DNA from: a virus
Length of the DNA stretch: 42,808 bases
IMG/VR virus record: IMGVR_UViG_3300031973_001126
Location: 1 to 42,808 of that record
Reading direction: 5' to 3' (one strand)
The position numbers and the translations under genes were made by a program. Under the pieces are notes generated by a model that was not told the origin of the DNA, did not search any database, and saw nothing but the letters and a program-made list of their open reading frames with translations. The stretch's first letter is position 1. Each line of letters starts with the position of its first letter. Positions 20,256 to 29,961 of this stretch are shown here, in pieces.

Positions 20256-21742
20256 TGTACGCGCCCTTCTCCGAATGGACCCCGGACCAAGCGGTCCTGG
20301 GGCAGACAGGCGCGTCCGTGGCGTTGAACGTGGTTCCCCACGAGGCGCGGTCCTACGCCCCGTTCTCCGGGCTGACGACGATCACCGACGCGCTGTCGGC
20401 GCGGTGCCAGGGCGCTTACGCGGTGCGGCAGTCCTCCGGCGTGGTCCGCATCTTCGCCGGGGACGCGACGAAGCTCTATCAGATCATCGGCGCGGCGTGG
20501 GAGGACGTGTCCGGGGCGACCTACACGACCGATGCCCAGGCTATTTGGGCCTTTGCGGCGTTCGGCGACCGGGTACTGGCGACGAACTATAGCGATGCCA
20601 TCCAATCGTACCTGATGGGCACGAGCACCGATTTTGCCGATCTTTCCGTCGATGCACCGAAGGCCCGGTACATCTGGACCGTCAAAGACTTCGTCATGGT
20701 CGGCGACACGGTCGATGGCACGGACGGGCAGCGACAGAACCGCGTGTGGTGGTCCGCGATCGCAGATCCCACGTCCTGGCCCACGCCGGGAAGTGCCGCG
20801 GCGGAAGCGGTGCAATCCGATTTCAACGACCTGCCCTATGGCGGACAGGTTGTGGGTGGGGTCGGTGGGTTCAACGGCTGCGATGGCGCCATCTTCTGCC
20901 GGGACGCGATTTACCGCATCGCCTATTCCGGCACGGGCACGGTGTTCGATTTTCTCGACGCGGAACGCGGTCGTGGGTGTGCGGTTCCCGGGTCGATCAT
21001 CGAATTCGGCGACGGCGTGTTCTTCATCGCGGAAGACGGCATCAAGGTCTTCAACGGCGCGAATTCGATCAGCATCGGCGATGGGAAGGTCGATCACTGG
21101 TTCTGGAACAACGTCAACCAGGACCATTTGAGCCGCATCAACGCCGGGTACGACGCGCGAAACAAGCTCATCTATCTGGCCTTCCCGTCCACGGAATCGA
21201 CGGGCACGCCGGACATGATGCTGGTGTGGAACATCCGGCTCAATCGGTTCTCTGTTGCCGAAGAGAACGTCGAATACCTGCTGCGGGCCTACAGCCTCGG
21301 GTACACGCTGGAGGAACTGGACGCCTTCGGCACGATGGAGACCCTGCCCTACTCGCTCGACAGCACGAACTGGATGGGCGGCCGGCCGGGTCCCGCAGGG
21401 TTTGGCGACGATCACAAGCTGGGGTTTTTCTCGGGCTCGACAAAGGCGGCCACAGTCGAGACCGGCGAGGTCCACGACACTTCCGGGCGACGCGCTTTCG
21501 TCTCCCGCGCCCGCCCGATCTGCGATCTGTCCGCCGGCACGCTTTCGACCCAGATCGGCTATCGCGATTCGCAGGGCGGGACGGTGTCGTACACCACGGC
21601 CACGACGCAAGGCCTGGACGGCACCTGCCCTCATCGGATCGACGCCCGCTACATGCGCGCCCGGGTGTCGGTGTCTGCCGGGGCGACGTGGACGCATCTT
21701 CAAGGCGTTGAGATCGACGCGCGACAGACGGGGCGGCGATGA
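20255..21742 (+). CDS. packaged-DNA stabilisation / tail hub protein (P22 gp10-like)
   Basis: A 495-residue beta-propeller-like protein. Motifs such as NVVPHEARSYAPFSGL, WAFAAFGDRVLATNYSDAIQ, FNGCDGAIFCRDAIYRI and IIEFGDGVFFIAEDGIKVF repeat the beta-blade pattern of the P22 gp10 family. It forms the tail hub to which fibres and needle attach and keeps DNA inside. It abuts the adaptor gene by one base and ends in ATGA overlap with a small gene. Confidence 0.85.
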   Translation: MYAPFSEWTPDQAVLGQTGASVALNVVPHEARSYAPFSGLTTITDALSARCQGAYAVRQSSGVVRIFAGDATKLYQIIGAAWEDVSGATYTTDAQAIWAFAAFGDRVLATNYSDAIQSYLMGTSTDFADLSVDAPKARYIWTVKDFVMVGDTVDGTDGQRQNRVWWSAIADPTSWPTPGSAAAEAVQSDFNDLPYGGQVVGGVGGFNGCDGAIFCRDAIYRIAYSGTGTVFDFLDAERGRGCAVPGSIIEFGDGVFFIAEDGIKVFNGANSISIGDGKVDHWFWNNVNQDHLSRINAGYDARNKLIYLAFPSTESTGTPDMMLVWNIRLNRFSVAEENVEYLLRAYSLGYTLEELDAFGTMETLPYSLDSTNWMGGRPGPAGFGDDHKLGFFSGSTKAATVETGEVHDTSGRRAFVSRARPICDLSAGTLSTQIGYRDSQGGTVSYTTATTQGLDGTCPHRIDARYMRARVSVSAGATWTHLQGVEIDARQTGRR

Positions 21743-21900
21743 AAGACGCTTACGACATTCTCGCCGAGTACATAGCCATGCTCCAGGGCAAATACCGGCC
21801 TCTATTTGACGCCGAGAAAGAGCAGCTTCGCCCCGAAGACAATCCGTGGCGGCAAATTATGCGGACTCCGAGGCGGCCCGCGCCGGATTGGGAAACATGA
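21739..21900 (+). CDS. small helical virion-region protein
   Basis: A 53-residue acidic protein (MKDAYDILAEYIAMLQGKYR), with a helix and a Pro/Arg-rich end. It is coupled on both sides through ATGA overlaps. No function recognised. Confidence 0.55.
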   Translation: MKDAYDILAEYIAMLQGKYRPLFDAEKEQLRPEDNPWRQIMRTPRRPAPDWET

Positions 21901-22448
21901 GCGGTCCCGCCGCCGTCCCGCACGACTCTGCCGACGACACGCCGAAATCGATCCGCCAATGGCTGCGCCGCGCCTCCGTTGCCATAAACTTCCTGCTGAA
22001 AGGGGCGACCACGACCACGGCGGGAATCGGCAAAATCAAGCCGATGTCCGTGACGTTTCACGCCAACATAGCGGGCACCCTGCAGCACGCATCTTTCCCC
22101 GCCGCCCTCACCGCGCTCGGCAACCAAACCCGCGCCTATACCAAGGTCGATCTGACGAACTTCACCCAGGCTCGGCTGATCGTGAACAAGCAGGGGTCGG
22201 CGGCAAACACGGGCGCGAAGCTGGTGCTGCGCTACTACACCGCCAGCAGCTTTACTGCCTCCAACTACGTCGCCATGGGCTCGTCGGAAATATCGGTTGC
22301 CGTGGACACGACCAACGCGGTGCTCGATAGCGGGTGGGTTGATCTGGTGGCAGGCGCCAGGGCGGACGTGTTCGTGAACGTCTTCGGCATCGACGGCGAC
22401 AACGCGGCGAGCCCGTTCTTCGGCAGCGTAAGTGCGCAGTTTCGATGA
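21897..22448 (+). CDS. beta-rich tail/virion protein
   Basis: A 183-residue protein. A short N-terminal helix (SIRQWLRRASVAINFLLKGA) is followed by a jelly-roll-like region with strands such as ARLIVNKQGS, AKLVLRYYTASSF and ADVFVNVFGIDGDN. The pattern is like other small receptor- or decoration-type domains in this late operon. I chose the ATG that overlaps the previous stop over an upstream GTG. Confidence 0.55.
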   Translation: MSGPAAVPHDSADDTPKSIRQWLRRASVAINFLLKGATTTTAGIGKIKPMSVTFHANIAGTLQHASFPAALTALGNQTRAYTKVDLTNFTQARLIVNKQGSAANTGAKLVLRYYTASSFTASNYVAMGSSEISVAVDTTNAVLDSGWVDLVAGARADVFVNVFGIDGDNAASPFFGSVSAQFR

Positions 22449-22861
22449 GGCTGGTCTTCGTTTCCCGCGAAACCCTCCCCGAATGGCTGGGGAAGGCCGC
22501 CGGGCACCTTGCCAAGATCGTCGAGGGATCGGGCGGGCGGCTGTCGGAAAGCACGCTACGCGCCGCGCTGGAGGCCGGGGATTACTGGCTGGCGGTGGTG
22601 GAGGATGGGGCTTGCCGAGCCGTCATTGTCTGCCAGCCGATCAATTGGGCGACCGGACTCAGCGAGCTTCACATTCTCGGTCTCACCGGCGAAGGCATGG
22701 CGGATTGGCTTTGGCTTCGGCCCGAACTTGAAGCCGCCGCGAAGGCACGGAATTTCGACATTGTCTCCGCCGGCGCGCGCCCGGGCTGGACCCGCATCGT
22801 CAAGGATTGGGCGGTAACGCACGTGACCATTGAGAAGGATTTGCGCAATGCCGCAGCCTAA
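22445..22861 (+). CDS. GNAT-fold-like virion protein (T7 gp13-type position)
   Basis: A 138-residue protein with the alternating strand-helix order of a GNAT fold (MRLVFVSRETLPEWLGK, YWLAVVEDGACRAVIVCQ, LSELHILGLTGEGMADWLW, FDIVSAGARPGW). Similar proteins lie just before the ejection genes in short-tailed phages. The acetyl-CoA pyrophosphate loop (Q/RxxGxG/A) is not evident, so catalysis is doubtful. Confidence 0.6.
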   Translation: MRLVFVSRETLPEWLGKAAGHLAKIVEGSGGRLSESTLRAALEAGDYWLAVVEDGACRAVIVCQPINWATGLSELHILGLTGEGMADWLWLRPELEAAAKARNFDIVSAGARPGWTRIVKDWAVTHVTIEKDLRNAAA

Positions 22862-23810
22862 GCCACAGGTCCAAACCGTCGAATCGACGCAGAAGACCGC
22901 GCCGTGGGAAGCCCAGCAGGAGTACCTGAAGAAGGGCTTTGCCGGCGCCGAGAGCCTGTACAACCAAGGCCCGTCCCAATTCTACCCCGGCCAGACCTAT
23001 GCCAACCCGGATGCAGCGACGCTGGCGGGCCTGGACGCCACGGCGAACCGTGCGACTGCCGGCAACCCCCTTTTGGGCCAAGCGCAGGGCGAACTGAGCA
23101 AGACGCTCAACGGCGATTACCTCTCTGCTGGCAATCCGTACTTCCAGCAGATGGCGGATCGCATCCGGGGGCAGGTCCAGCCCGGCATCGACGCGCGCTA
23201 TTCCGCCGGGAACCGGCTGGGCTCGGGCCTCGCCTCGCGCGCCGTGAGCATGGGCTTGGGCGATGCTGTGGGGGCTCTGGCCTACCAGAATTACGGCGAC
23301 GAGCGGAACCGCATGACGGCCGCGACGGCCGCTGCTCCCGGGCTGGCCGCGGCGGATTACCTGGATCCTCAGATGCTGGGGCAGGTCGGGGCCGCACGGG
23401 AAGCCATCGCGCAACAGCCAATCACGGAAGACGTGGCCCGCTACGAATACAACCAGGCCGCCCCGTGGGACAATCTCGGGCGGTACATGCAGATGGTGCA
23501 GGGCAATTACGGGTCCTCGGGCACCAGCACGGCGCAGCAGCTCATCCCGCAGCAGAACCCGTGGGCGCAGATTCTCGGCCTGGGTCTTCAAGGCGCCGGC
23601 GCTGCCGGGCAAATCTTCTCCGACGAACGCCTGAAAGAGAACATCGAGCGCGTCGGCCGGACCGACGATGGCCTGCCGATCTACACCTACGACTACAAAT
23701 GGGGCGGCCCGAAACAGATGGGCGTCATGGCGCAGGATGTCGCCAAGGTGAAGCCGTGGGCCGTGGGCAAGGTCGGGCCGTGGATGACCGTCAATTACGG
23801 TGAACTCTGA
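22848..23810 (+). CDS. virion protein with C-terminal S74 intramolecular chaperone
   Basis: A 320-residue protein. Residues 1-255 are Gln/Gly/Ala-rich and helical, like a tail or ejection protein (YLKKGFAGAESLYNQGPSQF). The last 63 residues are a short peptidase S74 domain: SDERLKENIERVG, TYDYKWGG and MGVMAQDVAKVKP. In this family the domain trimerises the protein and cuts itself off before the Ser-Asp, predicted at Ser258. An internal trimeric protein or fibre is expected. It overlaps the preceding gene by 14 bases. Confidence 0.75.
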   Translation: MPQPKPQVQTVESTQKTAPWEAQQEYLKKGFAGAESLYNQGPSQFYPGQTYANPDAATLAGLDATANRATAGNPLLGQAQGELSKTLNGDYLSAGNPYFQQMADRIRGQVQPGIDARYSAGNRLGSGLASRAVSMGLGDAVGALAYQNYGDERNRMTAATAAAPGLAAADYLDPQMLGQVGAAREAIAQQPITEDVARYEYNQAAPWDNLGRYMQMVQGNYGSSGTSTAQQLIPQQNPWAQILGLGLQGAGAAGQIFSDERLKENIERVGRTDDGLPIYTYDYKWGGPKQMGVMAQDVAKVKPWAVGKVGPWMTVNYGEL

Positions 23811-24139
23811 TGCTTCCTTGGATGCCGGGCTTCAAGCCGAACATGCCGGGGCTGAGCTTCAAGCCGCAAACCGGCCCCGCCCCGCAGATGAACGTCCCCC
23901 AGCCCCCGCCCCTTCAACCGCCTCAAATGCCGATGGGGAACATGGGTGGCATGGCCGGCCTGATGGGCATGATGGGCAATGCCTACAAGAACCGCGACCT
24001 GCCCCAGTGGGCGCCGACGAACGACGCGGCGGGACTGATCAATGACGGGCAGTACGCCGATCCGCTGCTGAGACAGTCGGCACAGTGGAACGCGCCCGAT
24101 CTTGGGTTCGGCGGCTGGCTGAAAGGGCTGTTCCGATGA
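23810..24139 (+). CDS. Met/Pro-rich small virion-region protein
   Basis: A 109-residue protein of very unusual composition: Pro, Met and Gly make up much of residues 1-55 (for example GNMGGMAGLMGMMGNAYK). It ends WLKGLFR. Low complexity and position before the ejection proteins suggest a flexible, perhaps membrane-active, particle component. Starts at the overlapping ATG of a TGATG. Confidence 0.55.
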   Translation: MLPWMPGFKPNMPGLSFKPQTGPAPQMNVPQPPPLQPPQMPMGNMGGMAGLMGMMGNAYKNRDLPQWAPTNDAAGLINDGQYADPLLRQSAQWNAPDLGFGGWLKGLFR

Positions 24140-26262
24140 ATTGGTGGGATCAGTTTATGCCCGGCCCGTCCAACGCGTGGATATCGCCGTTCGGCTATCC
24201 CATGCCCCCCGGACAGGGCCAGCCACCCCCTCCGCCTGCCCCGTTCCCGCCGAACGTGCCGCCCATGGCCGATATGTGGAGCGGTTCTCCGGGGCAAATC
24301 CCTGGCGGGAAAATGCCGTGGGATTCCCTGCCGGGACCGGGCGGGTTCGACATCTACGGCGGCTCGCACCCGGCCGCGATTCCTCCCGACGCGCCGCGCC
24401 AGGCCCCGTCCGTCCCGCCCATGCCCGGCATCGGCATCCCCAATTCCACGAACGGCCTGCCCGACATCTTCGGTGGCAGCCTCTCGCCGATCATGCCCCG
24501 CCGCGCCCCGAACGATATGCAGCGCCCGGCATCGCCGCCCGACCTCCCGCAGATGCCGACGCTCCGCCAAGCGCCCCTCCCGGCGGTTCCGGAATTGAAC
24601 AGCAACACCGAGCAGGTGCGCCCCGTCTCGCCGATGGGACGACCCGTCGCGTGGAGCGATTCGCGCCCCCTGCCCGGCCCGTCCGCCGATGTCGATCGCC
24701 CCAATCCGCTTCCGACCGAGCGGTTCGGCTACGCGCCCGGCGCCGCCCCGTCCACCGGCGAGCGCGTGCATTTCGGCGTGCGCAACAACAACCCGCTCAA
24801 CATCATGGGCGACCCGGCGAAGCTGTCCGGGGTCTATAAGGGCGTCACCGGGAATTACGAAACCCGGCCCGGCATGTCGTATCTCAAATTCGACACGCCG
24901 GAAGCCGGTATTGCCGCGGCAGCGCAGACGATCCGCTACCATGCCGGCAAGGGCGCCGACACGCCGGCGAAGCTGATGCAAATCCTGGCTCCGGACGTTC
25001 CGGGCCACGGCAACAACCCCGCGGCCTATGGCAACATCGTCGCCAAGGCGTTGGGCGTCGGGCCGAACGACAAGGTCGATTTCCGCGATCCTGCGGTTCT
25101 GCAAAAGGTGCTGCCGGCGATCTTCCAGACCGAGACCGGGATGCGGAACCTGCCGTACACCCCGGAAATGTACGCCTCGGCCCTCAGCGGGCAGCCAGGA
25201 ACGCGCAACATGGTCGGGCTGCGTGATGCCCCGTCCGCTACGTCTAGCGCTGCTCCTGAGGCTTCCCCGGCGGCCCCAGCGGCATCGCCTGAAGCGACCG
25301 GCCTGTCCGCCGCCGCACCGACGCAGCCCGGATGGATGGAGCGCAACGGCCTTGGCAAGGATTCGTCGTTCTGGGGCTTCCTCTCGCAAACCGGGGCGGG
25401 CCTCGGGTCGGCTGCTCCCGGCGAAAACTTCCTCGGCGCCGCGAACCGCGGCCTGGCGATGGGCAATCAATACCTTCGCGAAGGCCCGCGCCGGCAGCTT
25501 GAACAGAAGCTGCTTGAAGCGCAGGTCGGTAAAGTTGAGGCAGACGCTGACACCCGCAAAGCCTTGAAGGCGGTCTACAACGACAAGAGCCTGCCCGGCG
25601 CGCTCCGTCTGATCGCCAGCACGGGCAACGTTGATAAGTTCATTGACGCCTTCATGAAGCTGGACCCGGCCACGCAGCAGGTTCTTGCGCAGAATGAAGC
25701 CGTCAAAGCGGCGATGACCACCACCGCCACGGAGAAGGCTAAGAAGGCAATCGACCTCGCCCCCGAGACGGTTGCGGCGGAAGCCACCAAGGTGGGCGAG
25801 ATCGAAAAGGCGAAGACGCTCGCGCAGGGCGGCAACGAAGGCCAGCGCAAGGCGGCGGCGTTCGCCGCCCGCGCCGAGGGTGCGGAGAAGAACCTTGCGG
25901 GCATCAATGCGCAGGGCTTTACGTCGCCGCGCCTCATGACGTGGATGACCTCCGAATCGCCCTACGCCGCCTTCGTCGCGTCCGGTCCAGAACAGAAATA
26001 CTTCCAAGCCGCACGCGAGTTCATTTCCGCCGTGCTCCGCCAGGATTCTGGCGCCGCCGTCCCCGAGGTCGAGTTCAAGCGGTACTTCTCCACCTACTTC
26101 CCGGTCCCCGGTGACGGACCCGACGTGATGCAGGCCAAGCAACAGGCCCGGCAGCGCGTCATTGCCGAACTGAAAGCCTTGGGCGGTCCGGCGAACGCGA
26201 ACATGCCGTCTTCCGCGCCTTCGCAGGGCATCCCCGCCGGCTGGAAAGTCACGCAGCGATGA
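24136..26262 (+). CDS. ejection protein with muralytic domain
   Basis: A 708-residue protein. Residues 1-205 are Pro-rich and probably unstructured. Residues about 213-355 carry a peptidoglycan-hydrolase-like domain (VRNNNPLNIMGDP, PEAGIAAAAQTIRYHAGKG, LAPDVPGHGNNPAAYGNIVA) of the type in phage internal virion proteins, with Glu347 or nearby acids as possible catalytic residues. The C-terminal half is helical and Ala-rich. It is likely expelled with DNA to open the cell wall locally. It is coupled to the next ejection gene. Confidence 0.7.
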   Translation: MNWWDQFMPGPSNAWISPFGYPMPPGQGQPPPPPAPFPPNVPPMADMWSGSPGQIPGGKMPWDSLPGPGGFDIYGGSHPAAIPPDAPRQAPSVPPMPGIGIPNSTNGLPDIFGGSLSPIMPRRAPNDMQRPASPPDLPQMPTLRQAPLPAVPELNSNTEQVRPVSPMGRPVAWSDSRPLPGPSADVDRPNPLPTERFGYAPGAAPSTGERVHFGVRNNNPLNIMGDPAKLSGVYKGVTGNYETRPGMSYLKFDTPEAGIAAAAQTIRYHAGKGADTPAKLMQILAPDVPGHGNNPAAYGNIVAKALGVGPNDKVDFRDPAVLQKVLPAIFQTETGMRNLPYTPEMYASALSGQPGTRNMVGLRDAPSATSSAAPEASPAAPAASPEATGLSAAAPTQPGWMERNGLGKDSSFWGFLSQTGAGLGSAAPGENFLGAANRGLAMGNQYLREGPRRQLEQKLLEAQVGKVEADADTRKALKAVYNDKSLPGALRLIASTGNVDKFIDAFMKLDPATQQVLAQNEAVKAAMTTTATEKAKKAIDLAPETVAAEATKVGEIEKAKTLAQGGNEGQRKAAAFAARAEGAEKNLAGINAQGFTSPRLMTWMTSESPYAAFVASGPEQKYFQAAREFISAVLRQDSGAAVPEVEFKRYFSTYFPVPGDGPDVMQAKQQARQRVIAELKALGGPANANMPSSAPSQGIPAGWKVTQR

Positions 26263-28319
26263 CGACGTTCACGTTTACCTCACCCGAGGGCAAGACGTAC
26301 GACGTTGAAGGCCCGCCCGGCGCGACTGCCGAGCAGGCGTTCAAAATCCTGCAGGGCCAGTTGGGGCAGCCGACGATGCCCCCGGAGACCACCCCGGAAA
26401 CCACGTTCGGCGAAGACGTGCTCGGCACGGCCACGACCACGGCCGGCGGGCTGGCCAAGGGCCTGAACAGCGCCCTCAACCCGGTGAAGATGGTGCAGAC
26501 GGGCGCTGCCCTCAGCCCGTTCTCCGGCCTGATGGACATTGCCGCCGCACGCAGTCCGGAAGTGAAAAAGGCGCGCGAGGAAGCGGATGCCCGCCTGAAC
26601 CGTTACGCCGATCACACGCAGCCGGCCGATCTTGCCGAAGGGATTTTGCGCCGCTCGCCAATGGGGCCGCTGCTGCCCGACAAAATCCCGCGCTCGGCAG
26701 AGGAAGCCGCCAAGCAGCAGGGCCTCGAAATGACGCCGACGCGGCGCATTCTTGGTCGCGCCGCGGAGGTCGTGGGCGAGAGCGTGCCGTTCCTCGCTGC
26801 CGGCCCGATCGGTTCCGGCTTGAAATGGGCGGGCCTGTCCGGCCTTGGCGCCGGCATAGGCCGTGAGGTTGGCGGCGAGACGGGCGACATCATCGGCGGG
26901 CTGTCGCCGCTGCTGAAACCCGCGGGGGCGATGGCGCTCCGCGGCCTTCTCCGCGGCGGCGATCCGACGACGATGCGCACCGCCATTGTAGACTCCAACT
27001 TGGCCGGGATGCCCACGTCGGCGGGCCAAGCCGGCGAGAAACGCTTCGCCAACATGGTCGAAAGCGGTACTGGCAAGTTTGGCGGCACGACCGCGGCTGC
27101 CAAATTTGCCGAAAGGCAGGTGGCGGGCGCCAAGGAAACCGTGCGCACCACGGCGGAATCCTTCGCCCCGGTGCGCGGCGACTATGCCGCTGGCACCGAC
27201 CTGGTGTCCGGAGCGCGCGACGCGACGCGCCGCCTGGACGATCTCGGCACAAAGCTGTTCCAGCGTCGCGCGGCTGCCATTCCGGACACCACGCTTGCCG
27301 ACGCATCGAATACGATGGCGTTCCTCAAGAACAAGGTGACGCCCCCGCCCGGCGCGGAAGCGACTGTCAATCCCGTGCTTCGCCGGCAGTACGAGGCGCT
27401 GAGCAAGGCGGCCCCGCGGAATGACCCGATGGGATTGTTCCCCGGGCAGACGATGGCGCCCGTTGGCGCACTTCGCCAGATCAAGACGAAGGTGGGCGAA
27501 CTCACGAGCCCAACGAATGTCATCGGCACCATCGCCAAAGGCGACGCCAAGCAACTCGGACAGAAGCTGAAAGCCGACATCATGGCGGCGGCTCCGTCCC
27601 CGCGCGCGGCTGACATCGCCCGCCGGGTGGACCGCTGGTACGCCGGCAGCCCCAAGCAAGGCGTTCTCGGCGCACGGGAACGGGCGAACCAGCTTTACAA
27701 CAAGCCCATCCTGGATTTTGCCGGCGACCCTGCGAAGGCTCTCGACAATGCCCGCCGGATGGCGATGGGCGCGCCAGAGCAGTTTCGCAACATGCTCCGC
27801 GGCCTGCCAGTGCCGGCACAAAATTCCGTGCGGTCGCAAATCATTGCGGAACTCGGCGTATTGCCGTCAGGCGAATTCACCATCGGCAAGTTTGTGCGCG
27901 ATTGGAATTCGATTCCCGACCGCACGAAGCACGCTTTGCTTGACGCAGCCGGTCGGCAGGACTTGCGCAAGAAGCTTGACGCCATCGCCCGCAACTATGC
28001 CCGCATTCAAAAGGGCAGCCGCGTGATGGCCAATCCCTCGGGCACCGCCGGCACGCTTGCGAATATCTCTGCGGCCACGGCGTTCGGGGGCGCTCTTATG
28101 AGCGGAAACCTGCTCATTGCCGCCAAGATCGCCACGGTTTTCGGCAGCGCGTATGTCACGCAGCGCCTCATGACTTCGCAGGCGTTCATCAAATGGCTGG
28201 CGAACACCACTAGCTTGCCGCCGCGCAATATCGCGATCTCGCTCAACGCGGTCATCAAGGAAGAAGATGACCCGGAAACGAAGGCCGATCTAATCCGGCT
28301 TCGCGACAGCCTGCGCTAG
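26259..28319 (+). CDS. internal virion / DNA ejection protein
   Basis: A 686-residue protein. It starts with a short beta domain (MTTFTFTSPEGKTYDVEGPP, about 1-40) of a type often found at the start of internal virion proteins. Hydrophobic or Gly-rich segments follow (about 175-225), then long basic helices. A hydrophobic pair near the C-terminus (about 590-635, including AATAFGGALMSGNLLIAAKI) could insert in the host membrane. Being second of the pair after the muralytic protein, it probably builds the DNA-transfer channel. Confidence 0.7.
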   Translation: MTTFTFTSPEGKTYDVEGPPGATAEQAFKILQGQLGQPTMPPETTPETTFGEDVLGTATTTAGGLAKGLNSALNPVKMVQTGAALSPFSGLMDIAAARSPEVKKAREEADARLNRYADHTQPADLAEGILRRSPMGPLLPDKIPRSAEEAAKQQGLEMTPTRRILGRAAEVVGESVPFLAAGPIGSGLKWAGLSGLGAGIGREVGGETGDIIGGLSPLLKPAGAMALRGLLRGGDPTTMRTAIVDSNLAGMPTSAGQAGEKRFANMVESGTGKFGGTTAAAKFAERQVAGAKETVRTTAESFAPVRGDYAAGTDLVSGARDATRRLDDLGTKLFQRRAAAIPDTTLADASNTMAFLKNKVTPPPGAEATVNPVLRRQYEALSKAAPRNDPMGLFPGQTMAPVGALRQIKTKVGELTSPTNVIGTIAKGDAKQLGQKLKADIMAAAPSPRAADIARRVDRWYAGSPKQGVLGARERANQLYNKPILDFAGDPAKALDNARRMAMGAPEQFRNMLRGLPVPAQNSVRSQIIAELGVLPSGEFTIGKFVRDWNSIPDRTKHALLDAAGRQDLRKKLDAIARNYARIQKGSRVMANPSGTAGTLANISAATAFGGALMSGNLLIAAKIATVFGSAYVTQRLMTSQAFIKWLANTTSLPPRNIAISLNAVIKEEDDPETKADLIRLRDSLR

Positions 28320-28585
28320 AATATCCACTTCTTCTTTTGCTCATCCCAAACCGGCTTGGGTGGCGGCGGTTCCGGCTCGGCTTTCGGTGGCTCCCCGAGG
28401 CTTGAATCGAACAGATAGTCCCAGCCGAATGCCAGCCAAATCAGCGTTGGAAACAATAGCACGGCGCCAAGCACGATACTGAGGACGATTCCGAAAACGC
28501 TGCCGCCGACAAAAACCAAGTACCAGCCGGCCGCGAGAAAAGCGGCGACGCCAACACTGATCACCAGTCTTCGAAGAAATCCCAT
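28316..28585 (-). CDS. opposite-strand small membrane protein (moron candidate)
   Basis: An 89-residue protein on the strand opposite to all late genes, fitted between the ejection and fibre genes and overlapping the former by four bases. Two hydrophobic helices (about 4-26 and 28-50) are followed by an acidic Pro-rich cytoplasmic tail (PPKAEPEPPPPKPVWDEQKK). A GGGGG stretch precedes the chosen ATG. It should be expressed separately from the late operon, perhaps in the lysogen, where such genes can alter the host surface or exclude other phages. No clear promoter found. Confidence 0.6.
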   Translation of the reverse strand: MGFLRRLVISVGVAAFLAAGWYLVFVGGSVFGIVLSIVLGAVLLFPTLIWLAFGWDYLFDSSLGEPPKAEPEPPPPKPVWDEQKKKWIF

Positions 28586-28662
28586 CCCCCGCTCATACCA
28601 GAGCGCGGGCCGCATAACTATGCCCGAATCGGGGCAAGAACTTGTCGTGAACGAGGAAGCCC

Positions 28663-29961
28663 ATGGCCGAGATCGCATCCCTGAACGTGCTCGATGCCAG
28701 CAATACAGATCGCTTCCCAAGCAATATGCCACCTTCCAACGTGGACAACGGGATGCGTGCCCTAGAAGGCATCCTTGCCCGCTGGCACAAGGACACCAAC
28801 GCCAGCATCACGGCGGCCGGCACGGCGAACGCCATCACGGTTGCGGCCAATCAAACCCTGACCGCCTACTATGACGGCCTCGTCATCGCGTTCAACGCGG
28901 CGAATGCGAACACGACCGCGACCACGCTCAATGTCGATTCCGTGGGCGCCAAGAAGCTGTTCAAGAACTTCAACGCGGAGCTCGTCGCCAACGATATCAA
29001 GGTCGGGCAGAAGGTCATCGCGATCTACGACATCGACGGCGATTCGTCTGCCGGCGCGTGGCAGATGGTTTCCCAGCTTGGGAACGCAAGTGTTCAGGCC
29101 GGCGGCGCGCTGACGATTACCGAAACCACGGGCACGGGCACCCTTGCCGGCACGACCGGCCTGCTCACGGTGCAGCGCAACGACAGCGGCGCAACGGGCG
29201 CGGGCCTGCATCTGTATCAAAATTCTGGCACCGTTGCTGTCAACGACACGCCGTCCTTCATCAATCACATCGGGATGGACAGCGGCGGCAACATCACGAT
29301 CTACGCGCAGGATTCCTCGACGATCCTGGACGCCACGAACGGGTCCGAGGACGGCATGCGGACCGTCTCCACCATGGTTGCCGGCACATTTGCCGCCCGC
29401 TGGAACGTGGCCCAAGGCTCGTGGATGGCCGGCGCCACCAGCACGGACAAGGGCGTCGGGACAATCAACGCGGTGGGCGTCTACGCCAACGGCATTCCCG
29501 GCATCTTCCGGCTTGGCAGCGCGGTCAAGACCGATACCGCGTCGATCTCGATTACCGGCGGCACGTTCTCCGCGCTCACCGGCATGTCGGTTGCGTCCTG
29601 CACCCTGGCGGCGGGCGAAAGCGCGATCATCGAGGCGTGGGTTTCGCTCGGCACCAACACGTCATCGACCAACGTGGGCATCCGGGTCAAGCGCGACAGC
29701 ACCGTGATCGGGGCTGGCGATGCCGCAAGCAGCCGCTCCCCCGTGTCCGCGGTTGCCGTCCTTGGCGATAACGCGGGCGGCTACACCGTCCCTGTTTGCG
29801 TGGTCGATTCCAATCCCGGGGCCGGGACCTACACCTATTCGCTGGAAGCGACCTGCGAAAGCAGCGTCACGCTCTACATGAACCGCGAGGGCTCGGACGC
29901 CGACGCGAATACGACGTTCCGCGCGGTGTCCCGGATCGAAGTCAGAAAGGTGGTCGCATGA
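28663..29961 (+). CDS. tail fibre / receptor-binding protein
   Basis: A 432-residue fibre-like protein. The N-terminal segment (MAEIASLNVLDASNTDRFPS, then GMRALEGILARWHKDTNASI) is of the type that attaches fibres to particles. A long region of short Thr/Ala/Gly/Asn-rich beta repeats follows (about 55-290), then a C-terminal beta sandwich (about 305-430) likely to bind the receptor. GAGGAAG lies before the ATG. Codon use and repeats match the late operon. Confidence 0.75.
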   Translation: MAEIASLNVLDASNTDRFPSNMPPSNVDNGMRALEGILARWHKDTNASITAAGTANAITVAANQTLTAYYDGLVIAFNAANANTTATTLNVDSVGAKKLFKNFNAELVANDIKVGQKVIAIYDIDGDSSAGAWQMVSQLGNASVQAGGALTITETTGTGTLAGTTGLLTVQRNDSGATGAGLHLYQNSGTVAVNDTPSFINHIGMDSGGNITIYAQDSSTILDATNGSEDGMRTVSTMVAGTFAARWNVAQGSWMAGATSTDKGVGTINAVGVYANGIPGIFRLGSAVKTDTASISITGGTFSALTGMSVASCTLAAGESAIIEAWVSLGTNTSSTNVGIRVKRDSTVIGAGDAASSRSPVSAVAVLGDNAGGYTVPVCVVDSNPGAGTYTYSLEATCESSVTLYMNREGSDADANTTFRAVSRIEVRKVVA

